Shown here: in pieces, positions 16,114 through 23,592 of the stretch
Layout: each line of letters begins with the position of its first letter
Position numbering within the stretch: position 1 is the stretch's first letter
NCBI GenBank assembly: GCA_964406035.1
Contig: CAYOQB010000002.1
Location: forward strand, 39,392 to 103,391
DNA from: JAIEPW01 sp964406035
GTDB taxonomy: Bacteria > Acidobacteriota > Terriglobia > Bryobacterales > Bryobacteraceae
DNA: 64,000 nucleotides
Direction: 5' to 3'
Position numbers and translations under genes: made by a program
The notes under the pieces: model-generated
What the model saw: the letters and a program-made list of their open reading frames with translations, nothing else
What the model was told of the DNA's origin: nothing
Databases searched by the model: none

Positions 16114-17239
16114 TCGCGGTTTTCAGTGCAACGTGTGCGGCGCGGCGTCGCCGGCGCCGGCGCAGGGGTTCGACCGGGAGCGCGCCAGTTGCGCGCACTG
16201 CGGGTCCACGGTGCGGCTGCGCGGCCTGGTGTCGCTGATCTCCATGGAGATTTTCGGCGTTCCGTTGACCCTGGACGAAATGCCGGTGATGAAGAGCCTG
16301 CGCGGGATCGGGATGAGCGATCCCCCGGCGCTAGCCGAGCGGCTGGCTGAAAAGTTCGACTACACCAACACGTTCTACCACCAGGCGCCCCGTTTCGATG
16401 TGGTCAGCATGGACGAGCGGCACCTGGGCCAATACGACTTCATTGTCAGCAGCGAAGTGCTGGAGCACGTTCCGCCGCCGGTGGGCCACGCCTTCCGGAC
16501 GCTGCATCGCATGTTGAAGCCGCATGGCGTGCTGCTGCTGACCACGCCGTATTCCCTGAAGCCCGCCACCGCCGAACATTACCCCGCTTTGTACGAGTTT
16601 CAGGTAGTGCAGTTGGGCGGTCGCGCGGTGCTGGTCAACCGCACGCGCGAGGGCCGTGTCGAGGTGTTCGAGGATCTGGTGTTTCACGGGGGTGACGGAT
16701 CGACGGTGGAGATCCGAGAGTTTACGGAGAATTCCCTGCTGGCCCTGCTGAAAGAGGCGGGTTTCGACGAAGTCGCGATTCGCGGGGAGCATGTTCCGGC
16801 GCACGGGGTGGTGCACGGGGAACGCTGGTCGCTTCCGATGGCCGCCCGCAAGGGCAGATTCGCGCCCGCCGTGGCGGAGATCGCGAGCGCCTATCGCGAC
16901 CGCGGAGGCGAGATCGCGGCACTGCGAACCGAACTGGCGCGGTTGTCCGAAGAGCTGGCGGAAACCCGGGCCAAGGCGCTGGCGATTCAGGAGCGGGCTG
17001 CCGCGGAAGTCGCTGAGACCACCCGCTGGGCGAGAAAGATTGAAAGCGAGTTCGAGGAGCGCACGCGCTGGGCCGTACAGTTGCAGGACGAGGTGAAGGA
17101 GCAGATCGGCAACGTCAAGCACCTCCAGCAGGAAGTGGAAGCGCAGGCAGCGCGCGCGCGGGACCTGGAGACGGAGCTGATTCGCGTCCGCTCCCGGCTT
17201 TGGAACCGGCTGGGGCGGCTGGTTCGCCTGGGCGGCTAG
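16088..17239 (+). CDS. Zinc-ribbon, SAM methyltransferase and coiled-coil protein
   Basis: A 383-residue three-part protein. Residues 14-39 form a zinc ribbon (CNVC and CAHC pairs). Residues about 70-270 are a class I methyltransferase-like domain with YDFIVSSEVLEHVPPP and the post-motif MLKPHGVLLLTTPYS; the canonical glycine-rich SAM loop is not evident, so SAM binding is uncertain. Residues about 270-370 are a long charged heptad-rich coiled coil ending in an amphipathic tail, LWNRLGRLVRLG. The TTG at 16088 is the only start that keeps the zinc ribbon. It is coupled to the PMT-like gene, which suggests a glycan-related role; the coiled coil recalls chain-length rulers such as WbdD, by analogy only. 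Confidence 0.7.
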   Translation: MSSTGSAADRGFQCNVCGAASPAPAQGFDRERASCAHCGSTVRLRGLVSLISMEIFGVPLTLDEMPVMKSLRGIGMSDPPALAERLAEKFDYTNTFYHQAPRFDVVSMDERHLGQYDFIVSSEVLEHVPPPVGHAFRTLHRMLKPHGVLLLTTPYSLKPATAEHYPALYEFQVVQLGGRAVLVNRTREGRVEVFEDLVFHGGDGSTVEIREFTENSLLALLKEAGFDEVAIRGEHVPAHGVVHGERWSLPMAARKGRFAPAVAEIASAYRDRGGEIAALRTELARLSEELAETRAKALAIQERAAAEVAETTRWARKIESEFEERTRWAVQLQDEVKEQIGNVKHLQQEVEAQAARARDLETELIRVRSRLWNRLGRLVRLGG

Positions 17240-18600
17240 ACCGGACGGCACTTCCAGTAGTAGTGATGCAGGTTGCTGCTGGATTTCATGCGCCGCAGCA
17301 CCAGCTCCACCTCCATGCCGATCTCCGCAACCCCGCCCGCGTCGGTCATCTGACAAAGGATCCGGCCGCCGCCGGTGAGGTCCACGACGGCCAGGATGTT
17401 GGGCTGCACCGGTGAATCGTACAGGTAGTCTTTGTTGAAGGTGAAGAGCCGCCCCCTGCGGCTGAGCGGCTGTTCCTGCATGTTGCCCGAACTGTGGCAT
17501 TGCTCGCACACCTGGGCCATGGGGAACTGGATGAGGCCGCAGTTTCCGCAGCGGCTGCCGCGAAGGCGGACGTTCTGGGCTTCCTCGCGCTTCCAGAACA
17601 CATTCGACATCTCTGCTCCGCCGCCTGCTTCGCTGAGCACGTGGCGCAGCTTGCGATAGCGTGCGTAGCTGGGCAGGGGGATGGTGCGGGTGTCGGGCGG
17701 GGCGGGCTCGGCGCCGGTGCCCGTAGCACGGAACAGGAATGCGTCCGCACCGTCTCCGTACCCGATCATCAGAATCAACGCGCCAGCCGGCGCCTGCTTT
17801 AACGCGAAGGCGAGCAGCAGCAGCGGCATCGCCGCGCCGGTAACGCCGATGTCGGAAACGCGCGGATCGGCCACTTGCCGGGGCTGGAGTCCGATCGCCT
17901 TGGCGACGCTGAGGTGAGCCTTTCCGTCGGGCGAGGGCAGGATGGCGAGCGTGATGTCCTCGGATCGCGCGTCCGCCTGGGCCAGGAGTTCACGAGCGGC
18001 GGCGGTCGCGTTCTCCTCCAAGCCGTGACGGGTGGTGAAGCGACCGGAGAAGGCGTGCACCTCGGAGTCGGTGTCGAGCCGCCATTCATCGAGAAAGTGA
18101 TCGAACCGGGAGACGCGAGCGATCAGTTCGGCGGCCAGATTCCGGTCCGAGATGAGGATCGCCGCGGCGGCATCGCCGAACAGCATCTCCTCTGTTGATT
18201 CGGGCTCCGGGTCGCGCGCTTCGGAGGCGACCACGGCAACCGAGGCGGCCGAGCCCGCTTGAACGGCATCGAAGGCGGCATGGAGGGCGGAGGTGCCGGC
18301 GCGCAGCGATCCGCCGAAATCCGTGGTGGCGACGCTGGCCGGCAGGTCGCATGCGGCGGCGATCTGGCTGGCGGTGGAGCGCTGCCAGAAGGGTGCGCTG
18401 GTGGAGGCGAAGTACAGCCGGTCGAAGCTGAGTTCGCCCAGCGCCCACGCCGCGCCATAGCCCATGGTCAGCGCGTCCTCATCGAAGCCGGCGATCGCTT
18501 TCGCGCCGGGGATCGCGCGCGAGCCCCAGGCCTGGGCGATCAGCTCACGCGACAGACGCTGGCGCGGGACATGGAAGGAAGCTCGTGATATTCCAATCAT
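17236..18600 (-). CDS. HMG-CoA-synthase-like protein fused to DUF35 OB-fold domain; no catalytic cysteine
   Basis: A 454-residue fusion. Residues 1-295 have the thiolase-superfamily fold of HMG-CoA synthase/KAS III (LYFASTSAPFWQRS, then VAVVASEARDPEP). Residues about 340-454 are a DUF35 domain: a zinc ribbon C351/C354/C365/C368, then an OB fold. In archaea and in the PhlACB system these are separate subunits of a thiolase-HMGCS-DUF35 complex. The loop that carries the nucleophilic cysteine reads TTDFGGSLRAGTSAL (92-106), with no cysteine. Condensation by the usual mechanism is therefore doubtful. An acyl-CoA ligase lies 3 nt upstream, pointing to acyl-CoA chemistry. Confidence 0.75.
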   Translation of the reverse strand: MIGISRASFHVPRQRLSRELIAQAWGSRAIPGAKAIAGFDEDALTMGYGAAWALGELSFDRLYFASTSAPFWQRSTASQIAAACDLPASVATTDFGGSLRAGTSALHAAFDAVQAGSAASVAVVASEARDPEPESTEEMLFGDAAAAILISDRNLAAELIARVSRFDHFLDEWRLDTDSEVHAFSGRFTTRHGLEENATAAARELLAQADARSEDITLAILPSPDGKAHLSVAKAIGLQPRQVADPRVSDIGVTGAAMPLLLLAFALKQAPAGALILMIGYGDGADAFLFRATGTGAEPAPPDTRTIPLPSYARYRKLRHVLSEAGGGAEMSNVFWKREEAQNVRLRGSRCGNCGLIQFPMAQVCEQCHSSGNMQEQPLSRRGRLFTFNKDYLYDSPVQPNILAVVDLTGGGRILCQMTDAGGVAEIGMEVELVLRRMKSSSNLHHYYWKCRPV

Positions 18601-18603
18601 GCG

Positions 18604-20247
18604 CTATCCCGGAAGCGTGTAGCCTTCGAACTGGGCCCGCAGAGCGCGCTTATTGAACTTGCCCACGCTGGTCTTCGGCACGGCGTCGATGAAGACGATG
18701 TCGTCCGGCAGCCACCACTTGGCAACGCGTTCGCTCAGGAACTGCAGCAATTCTTCCTTGGTGATGGTATCGCGATGCTCCGGAGCGGGCGCGACACAAG
18801 CCAGCGGACGTTCCTGCCATTTGGGGTGAGGTACGGAGATCACGGCGGCTTCCATCACTTTGGGATGGGCCATGATGGCGTTTTCCAGATCGACCGACGA
18901 GATCCACTCGCCGCCGGACTTGACCAGGTCCTTGGTGCGATCCATGATCTGGATATAGCCCTCGGGATCGATGGTGGCGACATCGCCGGTGCGGAACCAG
19001 CCATCGAAGAACGACTCCTTGGCCCCGCGTTCGGTCCCCCTCGGGTCATTGTAGTAACCGGAAGTGATCCAAGGACCGCGCACCTGCAGTTCGCCCATGG
19101 TGATGCCGTCCCAGGGCTGATCCTGGCCGCTCTCGTCGACGATGCGGATGTCCACGCCCGCAAGCGGAAATCCGTGGCGCGCCATCAGATTCCAGCGGTC
19201 CTGTTCCGGCAGGTCGAGGAGTGTGGATTTCAGCGAGGTGACGGTTGCGATCGGGGTGGTTTCGGTCATCCCCCAGGCAAGCATGAACCGGATCCCGTAC
19301 TTCTTCTCGTACTGCTCGATGAAGCCGCGTGGCAGCGCGGACCCGGCGCAAACGATGGTTCGCAGGCTCGACAGGTCGTGCGGGTTCGATTCCAGGTACG
19401 CGTACAGCGTCATCCAGATGGTGGGAACGCCGGCGGTGAACGTGGGCTTTTCGTTCTGGATCAGCGCCGCGACATCCTGCGGCTGGAGCTGGCGTCCGGT
19501 GAATACGATTCGCGAGCCGGTCATCACCGCGGCAAAGGGGACGCCCCAGCCATTGGCGTGGAACATCGGAACAATTTGCAGGATCGTGTCGCGTTCGCTG
19601 AGCGCGAAGCTGTCCGCCATGGTGAGGCCGTAGCTATGCAGGAACAGCGCGCGGTGGCTGTACAGGACACCTTTGGGATGTCCGGTGGTTCCCGACGTGT
19701 AGCAAGTGGCGCAGGCGGTGTTCTCATCCAGAGTGGGCCAGGGGAACGGGCCGGCGGGGGCATCCCGAAGCAGCGATTCGTAATCCGAAGCCGGACTCAA
19801 CGAGTGATTATCGAGAGGCTCGTCATCGAGGATGACGAACTGAGTGACCTCGGGGATGTCGGCGCGGATCTGCTCCAGCAGATTCACCAGGGAAGCATCT
19901 ACGAAGATCACTTTGTCGCCGGCGTGCTGGATGATGTAGGCCAGTTGATCCGCGGCCAGCCGCAGGTTCAGGGTGTGCAGCACCGCGCCGAAGCAGGGGA
20001 CGGCGAAGTACAGTTCCAGGTGGCGGTGGGAGTTCCAGCATAGAGTTCCCACGCGATCGCCCGGCTGCAAGCCGAGCGATTGCAGGACGTGCGCCAGCCG
20101 GTGGACGCGGGCGTGGAAATCGGCGTAAGAGTAGCGGTGCATCCCGGCGGGCATGCGTCCGGCGATTTCTTTGCGGGGGTACAGCTTGGCCGCCCGCTCC
20201 AGGATATGGGTGAGCGTGAGCGGGTAATCCATCATCATGCCGGACAT
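18604..20247 (-). CDS. Acyl-CoA ligase (medium/long-chain fatty acid, AMP-forming)
   Basis: A 547-residue adenylate-forming ligase. The P-loop TSGTTGHPKGVLYSHR, the A5 region MLAWGMTETTPIA, the hinge WFRTGDVATIDPEGY and the catalytic lysine near PKTSVGKFNKRALR are all present. It activates a carboxylic acid as acyl-AMP and transfers it to CoA; relatives of this length act on medium- and long-chain fatty acids. The frame extends 21 codons upstream, but MSGMMMDYPLTLTHIL at 20247 is the typical N-terminus, with a TACATT box 8 nt before it. It leads a two-gene unit with the HMGCS-like fusion. Confidence 0.88.
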   Translation of the reverse strand: MSGMMMDYPLTLTHILERAAKLYPRKEIAGRMPAGMHRYSYADFHARVHRLAHVLQSLGLQPGDRVGTLCWNSHRHLELYFAVPCFGAVLHTLNLRLAADQLAYIIQHAGDKVIFVDASLVNLLEQIRADIPEVTQFVILDDEPLDNHSLSPASDYESLLRDAPAGPFPWPTLDENTACATCYTSGTTGHPKGVLYSHRALFLHSYGLTMADSFALSERDTILQIVPMFHANGWGVPFAAVMTGSRIVFTGRQLQPQDVAALIQNEKPTFTAGVPTIWMTLYAYLESNPHDLSSLRTIVCAGSALPRGFIEQYEKKYGIRFMLAWGMTETTPIATVTSLKSTLLDLPEQDRWNLMARHGFPLAGVDIRIVDESGQDQPWDGITMGELQVRGPWITSGYYNDPRGTERGAKESFFDGWFRTGDVATIDPEGYIQIMDRTKDLVKSGGEWISSVDLENAIMAHPKVMEAAVISVPHPKWQERPLACVAPAPEHRDTITKEELLQFLSERVAKWWLPDDIVFIDAVPKTSVGKFNKRALRAQFEGYTLPG

Positions 20248-20296
20248 AAGCGTCCAATGTATCAGAGGCGCTGGAGAGCCATCCACGCAAAGAAGA

Positions 20297-20302
20297 TAGA
20301 AT
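20297..20302 (+). promoter_or_regulatory. -10-like box 7 nt before the dehalogenase start
   Basis: TAGAAT at 20297-20302 is followed by 7 nt and the ATG at 20310. Transcription would start at or near the A of the start codon, giving a leaderless mRNA. The -35 region is weak. Confidence 0.45.
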
Positions 20303-20309
20303 CGGAGCA

Positions 20310-21242
20310 ATGCGATTCATGATCTTTGCGGTCGCGTCGTTGCTCCTGGCCGAGAAACCTCTCCGCACACCGGATGAGCGGTTCCGCGGCCTGCCTGACT
20401 ACCCCTTCCGAGCCCATTACGTCACCGTGGAAGGCAAACGGATGCATTATGTCGATGAGGGCAAAGGCGACGTGGTGCTGATGCTGCACGGCGAGCCTTC
20501 GTGGTCGTACCTGTACCGCAAAATTATCCCGGTGGTGGCTCAGGGCTCACGCGTCATCGCGCCGGACCTGATCGGCTTCGGCAAGTCCGACAAGCTTCGC
20601 GAAAAGAGCGACTACACCTTCGAGATGCATTTCGCTGCTCTCAAGAGCTTCGTCGAGAAGCGTAAGCTGCGCAACATTACTCTGGTCTGCCAGGACTGGG
20701 GCGGATTGCTGGGGCTCGCGCTGGTGGGCGAGATGCCGGACCGGTTCGCGAGGCTGATCGTGATGAACACCGGGCTGCCCACGGGCGAGAAGCCAGGTCC
20801 GGCGTTTCTGCAGTGGCGAGCCTTTGCCGCGCAGCAGACGGACATGAACGTCGGCGATGTCCTGGAGCGCGGGACATTTTCGAACCTGACTCCAACGGTG
20901 CGCGCCGCCTATGACGCGCCGTTCCCCGATAAGACGTACAAAGCGGGCGCCCATCAGTTTCCGCTGCTGGTGCCGATCTCGAAGGACGATCCGGCGATAC
21001 CGCGAATGGAGAAGGCGCGGCAGGTGCTGGGGCAGTGGAACAAACCGGCTCTGGTGATGTTTTCCGACAAGGACGCGGTCTCCGCCGGCGGCGATCGCAT
21101 GTTCCGGGCGCTACTGCCGACGGCGAAGAACGAACCGGAAATCGTGATCCGGAACGCGGGGCATTTTCTTCAGGAAGACAAGGGAGAAGAGATCGCGGGA
21201 CATATTGTCGAATTTCTCAAACGCCGTCCGATCACAAAATGA
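20310..21242 (+). CDS. Exported haloalkane dehalogenase-like hydrolase (HLD-I type)
   Basis: A 310-residue alpha/beta hydrolase very like DhlA-type haloalkane dehalogenases. It has HGEPSWSYLYR (60-70), the nucleophile D129 with halide-holding W130 in CQDWGG, a second candidate tryptophan W169 in FLQWRAF, an acid in FSDKDAV (D253) and the base H285 in AGHFLQED. These enzymes hydrolyse carbon-halogen bonds to alcohol plus halide. A short N-terminal hydrophobic stretch (MIFAVASLLLA) suggests export, unlike DhlA itself. The stop overlaps the TonB receptor start by 4 nt. An epoxide hydrolase or other ester activity cannot be excluded. Confidence 0.82.
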   Translation: MRFMIFAVASLLLAEKPLRTPDERFRGLPDYPFRAHYVTVEGKRMHYVDEGKGDVVLMLHGEPSWSYLYRKIIPVVAQGSRVIAPDLIGFGKSDKLREKSDYTFEMHFAALKSFVEKRKLRNITLVCQDWGGLLGLALVGEMPDRFARLIVMNTGLPTGEKPGPAFLQWRAFAAQQTDMNVGDVLERGTFSNLTPTVRAAYDAPFPDKTYKAGAHQFPLLVPISKDDPAIPRMEKARQVLGQWNKPALVMFSDKDAVSAGGDRMFRALLPTAKNEPEIVIRNAGHFLQEDKGEEIAGHIVEFLKRRPITK

Positions 21243-23527
21243 CCCGATCCATTGCCGTCCTTCTCGCCTGCGCCGCGCTGCTGCGCGCCGATCGCCAGTC
21301 CGGCGAGCTGCGGATCTCCGTTTCCGACGCGACCGGCGCGGCGCTGGCGGCGAGGGTGGAAGTGGAAAGCGCGATCAACCAGTTCCGGCGTGTGCTGGAG
21401 ACCTCGCCCGAAGGACGATTGATCATCCCTGGACTGGCTTTCGGACCGTACCGCGCGGTGGTCACCCGCGACGGCTTCGCGCCATCGAGCCTGAACCTGG
21501 AGATTCGCAGCGAGGTGCCGGTGGAGCGCCGGGTGACCCTGGAACTGCGCGGGATTACGGAGCAGGTGACGGTGCGGGATTCCAGCACGCTGCTGGATCC
21601 GCACGCCACCGGTCCGGTGTTCCGCCTGGGTTCCGACGCACTCGATACACGCCGCGCCAGCCGTCCCGGCCGCGAGCTTCTCGATCTGGTGAACACGCAA
21701 CCCGGCTGGCTGCTGGAGGCGAACGGGATTCTGCATCCGCGCGGCTCGGAGTATGACACGCAATACGTGATTGACGGCATCCCGGTCACCGACAACCGCT
21801 CGCCCGGCTTTGCCCCGGCCTTCGCGGCGGAAGCGACCGAATCCATGCGCATCTGGACCGGGGGTATTCCGGCGGAGTTCGGCCGCAAGCTGGGGGGCGT
21901 GATCGAGCTGACCACGCGGCGCGATTCGCGGCTGGGCTGGAGAGGCGCCGCCGCGCTTGAAGGCGGCAGTTTTGCCAGCCGCAGCGGATCGTTGTCGGGT
22001 CAATACGGCGCGCGCCGCTGGACCGCTTCACTGGCGGCCACCGGCTTCCTTACCGACCGCTTTCTGGATCCGCCGGCGCCGGAAAACTTCACCAACCACG
22101 GCTCCGGCGGCGGCTTCACGGGACGCCTGGATACCGAACCTTCGGATCGCGACCGGCTGCGCTTCTATTTCCATCACAAGCGCTCCGGGTTCCAGGTGCC
22201 GAACGAGCTGTTTCAGCAGGCCGCCGGACAGCGGCAGGATCGCGGAACCAGAGAGAGCCTGGGTCAGGCCAGCTACCAGCGGACCCTCTCCGCGAAGTGG
22301 CTGTTCGACGCCCGTCTGATGGCTCGCGACGTGGACGCGCGGTTGTGGAGCAATCCTTTGGCGACGCCGATCCTGGCTTCGCAGGATCGCGGCTTCCGCG
22401 AGCTGTACTTGAATTCCAGCGCGGCCACCACTCAGGGCCGGCATTCGATCAAGTTCGGCGCCGAGGCTGTTTTGACCAGCGCTCGAGAGCTGTTCGCCTA
22501 CCGTATCGCCGATCCCTCGTTCTTCGAGGATGAGTTCCCGCTTTCCTTCCGCTTTCAGGGCCGCCGTCGCGGCAATGAACAATCCGCCTACATCCAGGAC
22601 ACCATCCGCCTGGGCAACCTGACGGTGAACGCGGGCCTGCGCTGGGATCGCTACCGGCTGCTGGTAACGGAAGCCGCGATCAGCCCCCGCCTCGGAGTCG
22701 GGTACTATCTGCCGAAGACGCGGACCCTGCTGCGCGCCAGCTACGACCGCATCTTCACCACTCCGGCGATCGAGAACCTGCTGCTGGCCAGTTCGCCGGC
22801 AGCGCAGAGCCTGACGGACGAAACCAGCGGCTTGCCGGTGCGGCCGTCGCGCGGCAACTACTTTGAAGCGGGCTTCTCGCAAGCGATCTTCAGCCGGCTG
22901 CGCATGGACGCAAGCTGGTACTTGCGCAGGCTGCGCAATTACGGCGACGACGAGGTGTTTCTGAACACCGGAGTTAGTTTTCCGATCGCGTTCCAGCGGG
23001 CTCGCGTGCGGGGTTATGAAGTGAAGCTGGAAGTTCCATCGTGGGGGCGCTTCTCGGGATTCGCCAGCTACTCCAATCTGTTGGGCACCGGATATCTTCC
23101 TGTCACCGGCGGATTGTTCCTGGATGAGGCTGACGAACTGCTGGCGCAGGGCAGCTTCCCCATCACGCAGGACCAGCGCAACACAGTGCAATTGAGGGGG
23201 CGCTGGGATGTCACGGGCCGGGTTTGGACGGCGGTGGGTTATTGGTACAACAGCGGCCTGCCGTTCGAAGGCGAAGCCCCGGAAACGGGCGATCCGCGGG
23301 TCCTTTCGCAGGTGGACTTCGCGCGAGGCCGTGTGAAACCGTCTTATTCTTTCGATCTGTCGCTGGGGATCGAGCTGTGGCGCGGGGAGCGCTATCAGGC
23401 CACGTTCCAGGTGGACGCTCTCAACGTCGCCGACCGCTTCAATCTCATCAACTTCGCCGGGCTGCTGTCCGGTACGGCGATCGGGCAGCCGCGCAACGTG
23501 GCTGCACGGCTGCGGGTCGCCTTCTAG
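21239..23527 (+). CDS. TonB-dependent outer-membrane receptor with carboxypeptidase-regulatory-like N-terminus
   Basis: A 762-residue outer-membrane receptor. After a signal peptide (IAVLLACAALLRA) comes a carboxypeptidase-regulatory-like beta-sandwich (about 22-110: GELRISVSDATGAALAARV). A plug-like region with YDTQYVIDGIPVTDN follows near residue 180, and then a long beta barrel with alternating aromatic strands, ending in an aromatic residue (RLRVAF). This matches the TonB-dependent/Oar-like proteins expanded in Acidobacteriota. The frame extends 68 codons upstream into the dehalogenase; the ATG at 21239, coupled by ATGA, is preferred. Coupling to a secreted dehalogenase suggests uptake of its substrate or product, but the ligand is unknown. 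Confidence 0.88.
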   Translation: MTRSIAVLLACAALLRADRQSGELRISVSDATGAALAARVEVESAINQFRRVLETSPEGRLIIPGLAFGPYRAVVTRDGFAPSSLNLEIRSEVPVERRVTLELRGITEQVTVRDSSTLLDPHATGPVFRLGSDALDTRRASRPGRELLDLVNTQPGWLLEANGILHPRGSEYDTQYVIDGIPVTDNRSPGFAPAFAAEATESMRIWTGGIPAEFGRKLGGVIELTTRRDSRLGWRGAAALEGGSFASRSGSLSGQYGARRWTASLAATGFLTDRFLDPPAPENFTNHGSGGGFTGRLDTEPSDRDRLRFYFHHKRSGFQVPNELFQQAAGQRQDRGTRESLGQASYQRTLSAKWLFDARLMARDVDARLWSNPLATPILASQDRGFRELYLNSSAATTQGRHSIKFGAEAVLTSARELFAYRIADPSFFEDEFPLSFRFQGRRRGNEQSAYIQDTIRLGNLTVNAGLRWDRYRLLVTEAAISPRLGVGYYLPKTRTLLRASYDRIFTTPAIENLLLASSPAAQSLTDETSGLPVRPSRGNYFEAGFSQAIFSRLRMDASWYLRRLRNYGDDEVFLNTGVSFPIAFQRARVRGYEVKLEVPSWGRFSGFASYSNLLGTGYLPVTGGLFLDEADELLAQGSFPITQDQRNTVQLRGRWDVTGRVWTAVGYWYNSGLPFEGEAPETGDPRVLSQVDFARGRVKPSYSFDLSLGIELWRGERYQATFQVDALNVADRFNLINFAGLLSGTAIGQPRNVAARLRVAF

Positions 23528-23592
23528 CACCGGCGATTTCGTGAGAATCCGGCCGCCCGGAACGCACTATATCCATACCGGAGGGTGTGACC

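Noticed and set aside
22028..23530. A 500-codon minus-strand frame opposite the TonB receptor gene
   Set aside because: Composition is that of a codon-position shadow, and the receptor on the plus strand has a signal peptide, plug and barrel.
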